From the NCBI GenBank assembly GCA_907165065.1, contig OU015540.1:2650001-2714000 (forward strand): a stretch of 64,000 nucleotides of DNA, in the 5' to 3' direction. The translations under genes were made by a program, and so were the position numbers. The notes under the pieces were generated by a model. The model ran no database searches. It saw only the letters and a list, made by a program, of their open reading frames with translations, and was not told the DNA's origin. Source of the DNA: Caprimulgus europaeus. Its lineage: Eukaryota; Chordata; Aves; Caprimulgiformes; Caprimulgidae. Below are positions 1-12,310 of this stretch, piece by piece; position 1 is the stretch's first letter; every line of letters starts with the position of its first letter.

Positions 1-531
1 AGCCTTATTCATCTCTAATCCAGAATAATACCATCTCCGTGGCTTTTAACGTGATTAAATAAGGACAGCCTATGACGACACCGGGCAATTCCGTTTCCCA
101 GAGTATATTGGATTTAGCATGAGTGAGGCTGCTGGGCCATAAAAGGAAGAATTTTGGTGGGCTGGGATGGCCAGTCCTTAGTTCCACCCCCATGTTCTCC
201 TCAAAGGTCACTGTAGTACAAGTGCTGTCATTGAAGGGTGGGAAAGGAGAACCTTTTTCTATCGGTTTTAACCCCATTTCTGGAACTATTACGCTAAGCT
301 GCGCCGCGTTCCTCACCTGTGATGCAGGAGCTCTTAACATCATGGGTTGTTCTTGCTTAAAAACTCATTGGTGACCAGTGATGGCAGAAGGAGTGGGGTA
401 ACTTCTGCATTGTCATGGCCATGGACTTGTCCATCATTAAATAACCACTCAGCAGAGCTTTTGGGATCACACAACTGGCACCATCACATCTTCCATCCTC
501 CTTCCATCTAAAAAAAAAAAGATGATGCTTG

Positions 532-645
532 TGTCTCCTGGTTTTGCTAGGATAATTTTCTTTTTAGTAGTTAGAAGAGCTGTGTTTTAGTTTCAGCATA
601 AGATTTGTTATGAGAAGAACACTGATAAAAGTACTAGCACCACAC
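532..645 (+). mobile_element. 5' fragment of an ERV-type LTR
   Basis: Starts TGTCTCCTGGTTTTGCTAGG and shares the wording of the LTR at 13648: GGTTT-type start, AATTTTCTT, TAGTAGTTAGAAG, and a TTTGTTA block. Similarity fades after about 645, so this is a truncated, older copy without the 3' end. Confidence 0.6.
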
Positions 646-3498
646 TGTCTTCAGCTATGAGGGATCAAGTGAGGGTGCTTGTATCTCCCAGGCTTGGGCC
701 CAGGACTCTCAACCTGCATCCCCAAAGCTCCAAAGTTTGGAAATGGAGACACAACTCCCATCAAACTGTGTCTCATTGTCACATCTGCTCCCAGCTCACA
801 AAAACAAAGCGAAATATTGTGACATGTCTTCAGCTTCTTATTTTCCTGGCTCCCTAGAAGGTGGTTCATAATTACAGGGCAACTTCTCGGCGGTGTCATC
901 AGTAGCTGTCAGAGATAATGGAAGGTGATGGTGGTGGGATGAAAGCAAAGCCACTTCTTCTGCTTCTCTGGGTATAGTTGCCCTTTAGGTAAATGATAGT
1001 CACTTCCACAGCAATTAGTGTTTTCTGAAGTGTGTTTGATTAAATTAGATATCCTTCTTCCAAAAGCAGGAATAATTAATCTATCAGTGACTTGAGTGTT
1101 GGCAACTTTGTCACTTTGCTGTCAACTTTCAAAGACATCTCCAAGGAGTAGGGGGAAGGGGGAAATTGTTTTCAAATCCTTATTGCTATGAATTGCAAGT
1201 CTACCTGTTGGGACCTTTTCTCTTAAATGTATGTTGATTTCTTCAGCCTTGACTTGGTGTGCAGGGAGGTGGATGGCACAGTCAGCGCCGAAGCGAGGCA
1301 TGTGTCTGCTATGTGGTTGAATCAAGAACTCATATCGTGGTTGATAGATCTGGATGCTGGATTCTCTTTTTTAGCAGAAATAGAGGTGTGGAGGGAAGGA
1401 GGAAAAGCAAGGCTTCCTGGTGAGCAAAGTGCAGGACAGGGTCTCGGTGCCCATTCATCTCCCAGCCTTTCTGAGCCAGGAAAAGCCAGTGGCTGCCAGC
1501 AGTGGGAGGATGCTGGCCCCAGTCCAGCAGCTCGTGTCAGAACTTCGTCACCATCGTGGCTGCAGAAGCTGCTCCTGGCACCGAAACAGCATGACAGGCT
1601 GCTGGGTCCTTTGCTGGTGGGGCAGCTTGGCCAAGGCTACATGGAGGTGGCCACCATGAATGCCAACCTCTGCATGCCCTGGGGATGTGTCAGGCTCCAT
1701 CAGCAGACGTGGCTTTACTGTCCTCCTTTCCAAGCAGGGGCTTTGCCAGTGAGATCAGCTCATGGCACACAGGTCTGCTGACAACGAGGGAAGTAGGCAT
1801 GAAGTATAATTAAATTGAAAGCATATTTAAACTGTTTTCTGAGCACTACTTATGAAGGAGCATGGATATTCAGAGCATATTAAACTGTCAAATTTAATAA
1901 ATCTTAAGCAGCATGGCCGTGGGCCAACACCAATGCATATTTTTTTGCAGCACCATTCAATTAAGGGTGAGTATTGTTCTTTAAGCTTATTCATTGTTCC
2001 TCTGAAGCAGAGTGCACAGTAAGAGCCGTGGAAATGAGTTGGTTCAATAAATTAGACCTGGCTGCTGCTTTTTTTTGTTGTTTGGTAGCATTGATTCTTA
2101 ACCCAGAGAAAGGAAACACCATGGGAAAGATAAGGGTGGTACAGGGAGAAAAGAGCCGTGGTGATGTGATGGAGGAACCAGAGGTCTTAAGGATGGACAT
2201 TGCTTTTTATTCCTACGACCCACCCGGCTGGTTGCATGCTCTGCCATGAGCCAGGAGGGGGATCTTTGCTTGCTATTATAAATTCAGTATTATCTTAATG
2301 AAGATGGCTTTTCTTTTTTATTCCATTACAATCTTGTTCCTCTATGGCCTTTTGAAGCAAGTTGAGCAGACCAGGTCATAAAGAGCCATCTCCTGCAGAA
2401 ACTGCTCAGTTGGGGGCTCTGGTGTTAAAAATGAAGGTGTGGCCATGGGAGCTGTCAAAAAAAGATAAAATTAAGAGGGACAAAGGACCCAACCTTGCTC
2501 CTCAGGGTTGCACATGTTGAGAAGTCACATCCAGCCCTTCTGAGCAGCTTTGGAGGGGTGGAGTGCTTTGCACAAAGGTGTTTGCGTGGTTGATTGTGTG
2601 GACCCATATGGGGTCAATAGCTTTTATCCCCATATCTCAGCTTTCTGAATGAAGTGATGGCCAAAGGACCTGTTTGGGTTGCAAGTTCCTGAGCAAAGAC
2701 TGCAACCAAAACCACCAGCAATTTTAGAGGGAAAGAAAAAGCAGGTGATGGAGAGGATGGAGGTGCTCTAGGCCATGCCATGTAGAAGCTTTCTGTTACA
2801 TGTTGCTGCTTGGTCCAGCTCAGTTTGGCAGCACTATGGTGGGTTAAGAAATCTCTGGCAAAGAGGATGTGTTCTGTATGTCTCAGAATGTTATGGACAT
2901 TGATACCCAGTGGTCTAAGACACTTTGAGCTCTGATGAGCTGAAGTCTGAAGCCCAAAACCTCTGTAAATGGCATTGGAACTGTGCTCCACAAGGCTGCT
3001 GATGGCAGATCTGGGGACATGAGGATGGCTTTTGCTCTTTAGGTCTGTCAGTGGGGCTCTTTGTTACCCATTCCCATCTTTCAGAGGTACCTAAAAATCA
3101 GAGTGGTTGTTGTAGTAACACTCCAGGTGTTGCTCTTTGAAGGGAAAAAAAAAAAAGTGAAGTCAGAATAATTTGCTAAGGAACTTCAAATGCAAACGAG
3201 GGCCACTTTCCCAAGATCAGGCAAAATAAAACATTAAAATTCACGCCCACCACTTCTGTCACGCTTTCTTAGGCTCTGACAACGAGGAGGCCAACATTCA
3301 GCAATTCCTCATTTGGAGCTGTCAGTCTGTAACCTTCAATTTAGATAAAACACCAGAGAAATCAAAGTCCCCTTCTCCGTGTCTCCTCCTCTCCTCCTCC
3401 CTGCTTGGGTCCCTCACACAGGCCCAATTCCTCCTGCCCCTTTTTTCCTTCTTAAATCTTAGGACTGAGGAGACCAGGGAGGCTGCAGTGTTGCTGTT

Positions 3499-3735
3499 TC
3501 ACAGAGTCATTTGGTTGGAAAAGACCTTTGATATCGAGTCCAACCATACCTGTCCACTACTAAACCACATCTCTGAGCACCTCATCTACCCATCTTTTAA
3601 ATCCCTCCAGGAATGGGGACTCAACCACTTCTCTAGGCAGCCTGTTCCATTGCCTGAGAACCCTTTCAGTGAAGAAATTTCCCCTTCCATGTGCTGCATT
3701 GAGATCCTCATCCCACAGTCACAAAGAAATCCAAA
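3499..3735 (-). mobile_element. CR1 LINE fragment
   Basis: Antisense CR1 3' end: CAGAGTCATTTGGTTGGAAA, then GAGTCCAACCATACCTG, CCCTCCAGGAATGGGGACTC and CCCTTTCAGTGAAGAAATTT. It belongs to the same subfamily as the copies at 43545 and 51609, and is diverged beyond about 3690. Confidence 0.9.
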
Positions 3736-6700
3736 ATAGTGAGTGCCAGGCTGTGATAATCTCTGCAAGTTCAGAGCTGAGATGCTCTTCTGAAGAGGTG
3801 GGACATGGTGTATCCCCTCCTGCCCCAGGGCTTCAGCTCCCCCTTCCTTCAGGTCATCTTTTTGCAGATTTGTTTGCAAACTCTCGTTGTGATCTTTGTA
3901 GTTTGTAACAGGATCAGGGGATGCTGCAGGAGAGATGCTAAACTTGGTGCAAAGCCACAAACCACGTTGGAGTAGTTTTCTTGGTGAAGCACTTTCTGTT
4001 TGCATGAAAATCAGCTGCTTTTAGTGACATACAGGGAAGAGCAAGAACCCAGGGATGGTCTTTGGGTGCCCACCAAAGCTGTGCTCAGCAGATCAAGGAG
4101 CAAAGCCCCTTTGGTGGATCTGACTCCGTCTCTATCTATGCGGGCGCTAACTTTTACAGCTGAGTGTTGAGTTGGTGATGAACCACGGAAGGGGGGGTGG
4201 AAAAAAGAAATCTAAAATGAAAGAAAAAATTGTCACTTCAAGTTGACAAGTGATTAGGTTGGGATGGGTAGATTGTCACAAGCAATGAAGCAGAAAATTG
4301 ACAGTGCAAGCACTCAGGGATGTGGAGTGTTGCGCGTGGCGGGACGCAGGGCACGGTGCCGGCAGGCGTTGATGAAACCAAATGAGGTGACGGAGGAAAT
4401 CCTCTCCTTGCAGTTAGTCACTGTTAATTGCTAAGATGCTTCCAGAATTACATGTTCTATTGCCAGTAACCTCCCTAGAAGTTTGCAAAATGCTATTTTA
4501 AACGACATTCTCCACCCCCAAACCAGCCCAGCTTTTGGAGAAGACTTTGGAATGGAGCGTAGCGCGCGCTGCCTGGTTCCGCCGCGGACGCGGTGTATTT
4601 CTGGCACCGTTCAATGTCAAAACACTCCCAATATTTTTAGTCAAATTGCTCAGTAAGCACCACGAGCTTCTTGCAAACCAAGTTAAAACAGAGCTCCCTT
4701 GCAAATATGCTTGGGATTCCTTGAAAGGGTACCAGGCTCTTGCTTGTAGTGGTGCAATCCCACTTTAATTAAAGAAATGCCGAGGGTAGAATGCACCGAG
4801 AGCAGCAGATGGGACGCTTCACCCACGAGCTCCCAGGCTTTCTACTTACTTGTCTTTGTGTCCCATTCGTGAGCACCGTAGACAAGTGGCTTTGAGGAGT
4901 TTCTTTGGGTTTTCTGCAGCTGATTAGGTCTTAAACACAACGGTTCTCCATGTCTTAGGAAGAGGAAGAGGTCTGGAGGCCTTTGCCATGACTCTCAACT
5001 GGAATGCAAATATTTTTGCAGTTCAACCTCTGTCTCCAGCTGGAGAGACAGAGCAAACAAACAAGCAAACAGATTAAAGCAATGCAAAGGGCAGATAAGA
5101 GAGTTGCTGAGAGGGAGAGAGACCAAAGTCATCCCCTTCTGATGATGATGTTGATAAAACATCTCAAGTAGGACAACGTGACAACTCGGTGGGATCAGCT
5201 TCAGCGAGCTGCAGCCGCTGTGGCTGCTTTTCCCTGCGATTCAGCCAGATCTGCTGGTTTTTGGCACAGGGGAGATTATTTTGCTGATTAGTTTTTAAAT
5301 GAACAGTGTATGTTGGTTTTTTTGAACCAATAATGTGGTGCCCAAGGAGGTCTGAGTGTGTAGGCCACGTTTTCTGGAGCCTGGAAAGAGGCTTGGAATT
5401 GCAGGATCATTGCCTGCTCCCCAGCGAGTGTCTCGCAATGATTTAGTCTGAGTCTGTTCTTACTGTTTGGAGATATTTCTTCAAATCAGAGGAAAACAAC
5501 AACAAAAAAATTCTTCCCTGACCACCCCCATGCACCAAAACAACAACATCTCCTTTGGTGTGTACTTTCTGCAGCTTCAAAATATTCTTCTCCACTGTGG
5601 CCTTCATCTCAGATTTAATAGGCTGGGTTTGGTTGTTGAGGGGGGGCAAAAAAAAACCCCCTCAGATTTTTTTTCCCCTGTTTTTAATCCTTCAAGGGAC
5701 TGTTTAGTCACGATTCAAAGTGGACTTGTGTTTCTGTGTTTTGTGAAAGATGCAACTTTGTCTGTATGGAGAATGTGAAAACAGAATAAATCATGAGCTG
5801 GATGAAGGAAGGGGTGGGATGCTTTTATCTATTTACTTGGATGTTGTCCCCAAGTATTAACATTTTATGCCACTGACATTCACTTTCAAATCTGCGAGAC
5901 AAGGAAGTTGCATTGAAGGGGATGAGGGGAGATAATGCAGTGGAACATAGTTAATTATTAATATTAATATTTCCAAAGGATTTCTGGTGGCTGTGGAGGG
6001 CTCTGTGCCACATGTTTATCTCGGCAGCGTTTTCTGCTTCGTGCCTGCAGACTGCAGGGTGCAGAACTCAGGTGTTGCTGTGCACGGCTCCGGGTTTAGT
6101 CTCGTGCTCAATGCACGTTGGCAAATTGAACTTGAGGGTTTTAATGAGAGTGATGGAGAATTTGAGCTGATCACTGAGGTTGCAGGCACTTATGGTGGGA
6201 CAACAGATCCCTGGGCAAAAGCTCCCGAGCCAAGATTGATCTACCATGGTGCAGCCACATCTTAGTAGCCCCTCACCAGGGTTTCTGGGTTGATGATTTT
6301 GCTGATGGAAACCAGCACCGTCCAGGTGAGGATAATGTGTCAACGTGACCTTCAGGGCCAGGACCATAGCTGTTGTGAGATCCAGGATTTGAGCAGTTTG
6401 TCCTTCTTCCATCCTCTTCTCTTCTGCAGTCTCCATAGTTTCAGAAGCATAGGCAGATATTTAGGTTTCATTGACAGTGGGTATCTCTTAAGCTCCCCCT
6501 GAACAAGCCATCACTGTGTCCTTATAAAAGACTGAAAAGTGAGATATATTGTTAGTGCTCAGCTCCTGGAGCCTGCAGGAAATTTATCTCCCACTGCTCT
6601 AGCGAGGCATGGGAGATCAGGAGAGGATACATATGCACATGCCCTTGCTGTCACTGCTACGCTGTAAATGCAATTTCATCAAATCCTAATTTCATTCATA

Positions 6701-8760
6701 TTCTGACACTTTGATTGAGCTGTACATCGCTGCTGTCCAGGGCTCCACATTACCCTGGGTTAATAGAGATTTGGAGGCAGTTCTGCCTTTGCTGCTCCGC
6801 AGGATTGATGGACTCTGGGGGGTGTGAAGGGAGGTGAAACGGATCCTCCTCCATCAGCCTTCCCCAGGCATCAGTTTCCAGTCTCCTGCTGGGTTGTGTT
6901 CCAGAAAACCAGTAAATCTCATTCAGGATCAGGCCAATGCGTGGGCAGTGCACGGGAACGAGCGCGTGGCTCTCGGTCGGCGTGGTTGGGCTGTGTGCTT
7001 GGGTGGAAACTCCCAAATATGAATGTTTGTCCAAGCCACCTATCCATGAGTCCACAAAGCTGGCTTGGAAATACAGGAGGGTCCCACTCTGCAAACCTTT
7101 GCCCTTGGTTCATGACAACCTCAATCAGATTGTATAAATACAGAACATTAAGTGCACGTTGGATTTCTGGGTCTAGGTTTTTGTTTTATTTTCATATCAG
7201 GGTCTTTTGATGCCTTCAGGCATCCTCAGACTTGACACCACCTTTTAGCAAAGTGCCTGCAGTGCAAGTTGGACATAATGTGGTTCTTTTGTCCAGGTAA
7301 ATAGGGACTGTCCATCACAGCCACCCCTCAGCCCATTTGGTCACCCAGGTAAGAAGAGCAGGGACATCTCCAGCACGTGCTGAAACTCAAGAGACTCCCA
7401 CTTGAGCAGCCTTAGCCCAATTCCTGACTGCAGGAAAGCTCTGGGGGGAAATTTCTTTTACTTCATCTTTCTGTTTCAGGCCATACAAGTATCAGCTCAG
7501 CCTGCTGGTGCTCAATACTTTCCTAACTAATTACCAAAGTGCTAATTGGTGAAGGCAGTGCTGCTGCTGAAACTCAAAGCTCCCTGATGCTGGGCAGCAC
7601 CTCCTGCACTGGTTGGTGCCACCCCATTAAAGCTCAGCCTCAAACATCTTTGTCTTTTTGGAGACAAACACCAGGAGATTTTTTTTTAAGGAAAGATTGT
7701 CCAATCTTACAGTTCTCTGCAGTTTAAAAGGTCAGAAGTTTCCTCCTGAGCAGTGGTTGGGATAAACAGAAACCAGCCCGGCACGGGATGTTGGTGACTG
7801 TGGGATTTGTCCCTTCTGTGCAAGTGGACTTTGAGACAAATTTTCCGGAGAAGGGAAAAAGCCACAAATAATCAGGATGAAACCCAGGGGGAAATGGTTT
7901 AGTTTTGAAGGAAAATTCCCATTGGAGCATCTCACAATTCCCAGTCACCAAGTGATGAAAATCTATTTAATTTCATCTTCCTTTTTTCACAACCCAAATT
8001 TGATTACTGTTACCAAAACACCAATCTTCTGTGGAAACTGATTTTGCCAACTAAGAAACCAGGAAAAGGAGAAAAGTTCCAGCAGGGAAATGTCAGTGGA
8101 CTCTGCTGCTCATTCTCACTGCATCTGCAGATTGCTCCCAGCAAACAGGGACCGAGGGAGGCACCACCCATCCATTTCAAGCATCCAAACCCAATTTGTG
8201 ATTTCCCAGAAGGAGATAAAAATCTCGAGGTAGGACCAGGTTCTCCACGGGCGCCCGTTGCTCAGCTGAGATTTGGATGTCCCTGAGAGATAGGTACAGC
8301 CCATCTTTTAAGTTAAATGAAGTGATTTCTTTCCTCAAGGCTTGCTAAAATTAATAAATAATGAAAGGATCTGGTAGAATGATTTATTGTCACCAGTAAA
8401 GCAAGGAGGGGGTGAATGGAGGAGCTGTGTATGGTTTCTGGGAGCTCGGCTCAGGGTGACTTTGCAGAGGGGTGAGCAGAGCCCCTATTTGCACCCTAAT
8501 ATTTTTAGGCACATCCCAAATTTAATTTGGGAAAGAGGCAAAATCTGCTGCTCATGCAGGATTCGTTCATGGGCTGGGGGTGTTCATGGGACTATAATGC
8601 TTGAACAGACCAGGACTGTCTGCAACCGGTGTGAGCACCAGGAATTGCTTTTGTTTGCTCATGTTTTGGTTTTAGGGTGATGATGGAGCTTGTTCTCCCC
8701 TGCTACATCCAGAGGCTCAGCCCCTGCCCTGGGAAGGCTACAGATCCATCGGGATGCAGG

Positions 8761-8880
8761 GATCACAGAATGGTTGGGGTTGGAAGGGATCTCTGGAGAT
8801 CATCCAGTCCATCCCCACTGCCAAAGCAGGTTCATCCAGAGCAGGGTGCACAGGGGTGGTTCCTCAGCCCAAAGCACCAC
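8761..8880 (-). mobile_element. CR1 LINE fragment, short
   Basis: Antisense CR1 terminus: ATCACAGAATGGTTGGGGTT, GGAGATCATCCAGTCCATCC, then CATCCAGAGCAGGGTGCACA. Only the last 120 bp or so of the element is recognisable. The GCAGGTTCATCCAGAGCAGG part marks a subfamily different from most others here. Confidence 0.8.
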
Positions 8881-9224
8881 CGCTGTCCAAGCCGCAGGGC
8901 TGGGGTATGCCAGGCTCCTTATGCAGGAAAAAAACCCCAGAAATTTGGGAATTTCACTTGGGAAAAACCCACCTAGAAGCAAATTTCTTGTGCAGCTGAT
9001 GGGTCAGCTTGGTACTTGGTTTTCCCTGCACAACCTCTCCTTTTCCAGCACTTGGGATGCTGCAGATTTCCCTTCCTGCCTGTATTTTCATATTTTTTCA
9101 CTGGGTTTTCCTGCTTTTACATGACCTGGGGTCCCCTGGGGCTGAGCACCCACGAGCAGGAGCATCTCCCCATGGGGTGCAGCCTCACCTAAGTGTTTGC
9201 AGGCTGAAGGTATCAAACAGATTT

Positions 9225-9430
9225 AAATTAGTTCCTTAAAACTGCACGTAGTTAACGCTCAGCAGCTTTACAAGCTCCGATCGGTGTTTTTATTGCAGCT
9301 TATTAAAGCATCAGTGGTTGAGAGTTTATTTTGGATGGATTTTATTGCATGGTGATTTACAATAAGCTCTTAAAGAATGCGCAGTCATTGCTTCTAATAA
9401 TCATTTAATACATATTCATAAAGCATTTCT
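9225..9430. promoter_or_regulatory. Candidate conserved non-coding element
   Basis: Unique AT-rich stretch with TTTAAATTAG, GTTAACGCTCAGC, TTTTATTGCAGCTTATTAAA, TCTAATAATCATTTAATAC and CATATTCATAAA. Several possible homeodomain and POU-type sites are present. No repeat or coding signal is seen. Confidence 0.3.
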
Positions 9431-9608
9431 AAATGGTACCTTCATTCCCAATATTTTATTGGAAGCAACACCCAGGCTGGAGTCTTCTGAGCTGTGCGAG
9501 ACCGACCCAAAGTCTGAGAAAATCAATCATTTTTTTGCTCATCTCATGGTGCAATGCTGTAAACCTCCAGGTAAACTTTGAATTCTTCAGAGATGTAGTT
9601 TTCAAGGA

Positions 9609-9661
9609 GAAAAAAAAAAGAAAAAAAGAAAAAAAAAGAAAAGAAAAAAAAAAAGAAAAAG
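9609..9661 (+). repeat. Homopurine (A/G) tract
   Basis: About 50 bases of almost uninterrupted A with single G bases at intervals. No pyrimidine occurs, so the tract is a polypurine/polypyrimidine strand-asymmetric run. Confidence 0.9.
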
Positions 9662-10262
9662 TGTATTTAAGTATCTTGGGGGTCAGGCAGCTTCAGCCAG
9701 TGCTTTACATTGAAACTTGGGGTATCTGGTTTGTGGGGAGGGAAAACACATTGGCTGGATGCCCCAAAGAGTTAAAACCACCTGGGTTTGGTTTGTTTCT
9801 TTTCTTGCCAGTTGAGTGTGCAAGTGTTAGCGATGGCAATAGGGTCACCAAGTATGGCACAAACATTTATCTGTCTGAAAATGTGATCTCTAATTACAGA
9901 GAGAATCCCTCAGGCTGTGTAAGAGGAGAAATCCTTGGAGAAAACCACAGGAACAGAGACAGGTTGCCTTGCCACCCACGTGTCAGGAGAGGGGATCAGA
10001 CTTGGTTTGAAACCCTGATGTAACCCCCAAATGAGGTGTCTCGTTGTAGTGGCTCTTGGTCCTGATGGTGGTGGTGGTTTGTTGTAATGTGATTTCATCA
10101 CATGCTTGTACAAACCCAGGGAGAAGAGATGGGCTAAATGACTTTGGTGGTCTGGTCTCAGGCTGTAAATTTAGGTGGTGACAAGGGGGAAGGTCAGAAT
10201 TTCTGGGGGTAAATTGCTGAAGTTTAAGCAATGATGTAGATCGCTCCAGTGGGTCCATGTCC

Positions 10263-10740
10263 TTGTGCTGTTGGTGGCCCCAGCACTGGAGGCAGCACTG
10301 CAGGGGGGGTCTCAGGAGAGCGGAGCAGAGGGGCAGAATCCCCTCCCTGGCCCTGCTGCCCACGCTGCTCTGGGTGCAGCCCAGGACACGGTTATTGGCT
10401 CTGTGCTGCCAGCGCACGGTGCCGCCTCATGTGGAGCTTCTCCTCCCCCAGCACCCCAAGTCCTTCTCCTCGGGGCTGCTCTCCTCCCTGCAGCCCCTCC
10501 ACCTGGATCTGTGCTCGGGGCTGCCCTGACGCAGGTGCAGGACCTTGCACTTGGCCTTGTTGAACCTCATGAGTTTCACATGGGCTCATGTCTCAAGCTT
10601 GTCCAGGTCCCTCAGGATGGCATCCCATCCCTCAGGCGTGTCACCACACCACTCAGCTTGGTGTCATCTGCAAACTGGCTGAGAGCACACTCGATCCCAT
10701 TTGCAGGGAAGGGGTGGATTGATGCCAGTGTGGGAGTTTT
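10263..10740 (-). mobile_element. CR1 LINE fragment, more 5' portion
   Basis: An antisense CR1 segment from upstream of the usual 3' end: CAGCACTGGAGGCAGCACTG, GCAGCCCAGGACACGGTTAT, CACCCCAAGTCCTTCTCCTC, ACCTTGCACTTGGCCTTGTT and CAGCTTGGTGTCATCTGCAA are typical wording. It lacks the terminal 3' part, so it is an internal or rearranged piece. The three overlapping + strand open frames here are fortuitous. Confidence 0.82.
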
Positions 10741-11140
10741 GGTTTAGGAGGGAAAGAGCTCCCCAGGGTTCTGTGGGACTCAGCATCCCCCCTCAGCCCC
10801 TGGCTCCTGCTGCCAGCTCCGACCTGCATCCTGGGCAGCTGCATTTTGCATTTTGTCCCAGCTTTGTCAAACCCTGGGGGGCTGAGCAGCCCAACTTCTC
10901 ACCTTTATCTGCAAGGAGCTGTTGGGCTCCTTTCCTCAAGCCCCAAATTCAGTGATTTGCTCCTTCCCCCAACACACCAACACCTCCACTCACGAGAGCT
11001 TGGATGCAGACACTGCTGGCAGTTGGGTAGGGTGGAGTCATCCACATTTAGGAAGCTGTGATTATATAAGAAAACAAGCAAATAAATCAGCAGATACTTT
11101 GTCTTCCTGTTTAAATGTCCATCGTGGGATCCAGCAAAAG

Positions 11141-11292
11141 GCAGAGGGGAGATGGAGATGAGATGTGAGGAAGAAATTCTTTGCTGTGAGGGTGGTGAGA
11201 CCCTGGCCCAGGTTGCCCAGAGAAGCTGTGGCTGCTCCTCCCTGGAAGTGTTCTCGGCCAGGTTGGATGAGGCTTTAAGCTTAAAAAAAAAA
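11141..11292 (+). mobile_element. CR1 LINE fragment, sense, truncated at 3' end
   Basis: GCAGAGGGGAGATGGAGATG through TTCTCGGCCAGGTTGGATGA, then AGGCTTTAAGC and an A-run. It matches the copies at 15705 and 21171 closely but stops before the usual terminal repeat. Confidence 0.9.
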
Positions 11293-11411
11293 AGGAGCAT
11301 CAAGTGCTGTTTGGAGCAGGGGCTGCTCTTGGGTGGTTCATCACCACGGCACTAAGTGACTGTCACACTGCTTGCTTTCTCATTTTTATTCTCATTATTC
11401 ATCACCCTGAG

Positions 11412-11470
11412 AGGAAAAAAAAGGGAAAAAAAGGAAAAGGGAAAAAAAAAAAGAGAGAGAGAGAGAGACA
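11412..11470 (+). repeat. A-rich tract followed by (GA)n
   Basis: Runs of A with G interruptions, then about seven GA units ending at GAGAGACAGCAG. Homopurine on the + strand. Confidence 0.9.
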
Positions 11471-11758
11471 GCAGCCAGAGAGAATAAGAGCAAATGCTGC
11501 TGTAGGGCTCCCTGGGAGCCAGCGTGGGTGTCACCTCCTCCGCGTGGCTCAGTACCACCGAGGGGGACGCAGCCACCGTGGAGCCGCGCAGCAGCAGAGC
11601 GGCTGCGCCGTGCTGGGTGTCCTCTCCATAACGGGCTTTAGAGACTTTCCCCATCAATTCTTTGGTGAAATATTTTCCAAGGGTTTGTTGTTGGGCAACT
11701 CAGCACAATTCCCAAATTTAAGTCTGTTGCAATTAATGAATTCTAGTCCACATGCAAC

Positions 11759-11840
11759 TTTTTCTTCTTTCTTTTTTTTTTTTGTTTGGGTTTTTTTTGT
11801 TTGTTTGGGTTTTTTGTTTGTTTGGGGTTTTTTTTTTAAG
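11759..11840 (+). repeat. T-rich tract with GTTTGGG-type repeats
   Basis: Long T runs alternate with TTTGTTTGGG units three times. Only three G-runs of three or more are present, so a four-run quadruplex motif is not met. Confidence 0.85.
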
Positions 11841-12100
11841 TTCAATGCATTTCCCCACATGTTTGAGAGCTAGAGCATCTTCTGAATTTTCATTTCCAAA
11901 GCCAGTTGTACAGCTCTGCACCCCACTTCTGTCCCAGTTTGGGATGTCCCCATGAGCAGCACTGTTGTCTTCTCACCCCCTTCCTCTCCATCCCACATTC
12001 CCAAGAGCCACATCCTAACTAACACTGTTCCTAACCCCTCTGAGCCCTCCTTTGTGGGAGAGGAGCTGCTCCAGGCAACCCATCCATATGGACCATGGTT

Positions 12101-12310
12101 TCATAGAATCATGGAATGGGTTGGAAGGGACCTTTCAAGGCCATCTAGTCCAAGCCCCTGCAGAGAGCAAGGACATCTTCAACCAGATCAGGTTGCTCAG
12201 AGCCCCGTCCAACCTGACCTTGAATGTTTCCAGGGATGGGGCTTCTACCACCTCTCTGGGCAACCTGGGCCAGGGTTTCACCACCCTCAGTGTAAAAAAT
12301 GTCTTTCTTT
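12101..12310 (-). mobile_element. CR1 LINE fragment
   Basis: Antisense: TCATAGAATCATGGAATGGG, then CAACCAGATCAGGTTGCTCA, TGTTTCCAGGGATGGGGCTT and CACCCTCAGTGTAAAAAATG. Very similar to the copy at 33379. Confidence 0.93.

Noticed and set aside
1048-1056. ATATCCTTC, a near-perfect U12 5' splice site
   Set aside because: It could be the partner of the AC acceptor at 30971, but the upstream sequence (TTTGATTAAATTAG) does not end in CC or encode the expected Cys-Asn-Pro, so it is treated as a chance match.
2614-2991. Minus-strand open frame of 125 codons
   Set aside because: No domain, no splice structure and no similarity that I recognise; expected by chance at this length.
11759-11840. Possible G-quadruplex in the TTTGGG repeats
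   Set aside because: Only three G-runs of adequate length are present.
11304-11873. Open frame of 189 codons rich in Lys, Arg and Phe
   Set aside because: Composition is dictated by A-rich, GA and T-rich simple repeats.
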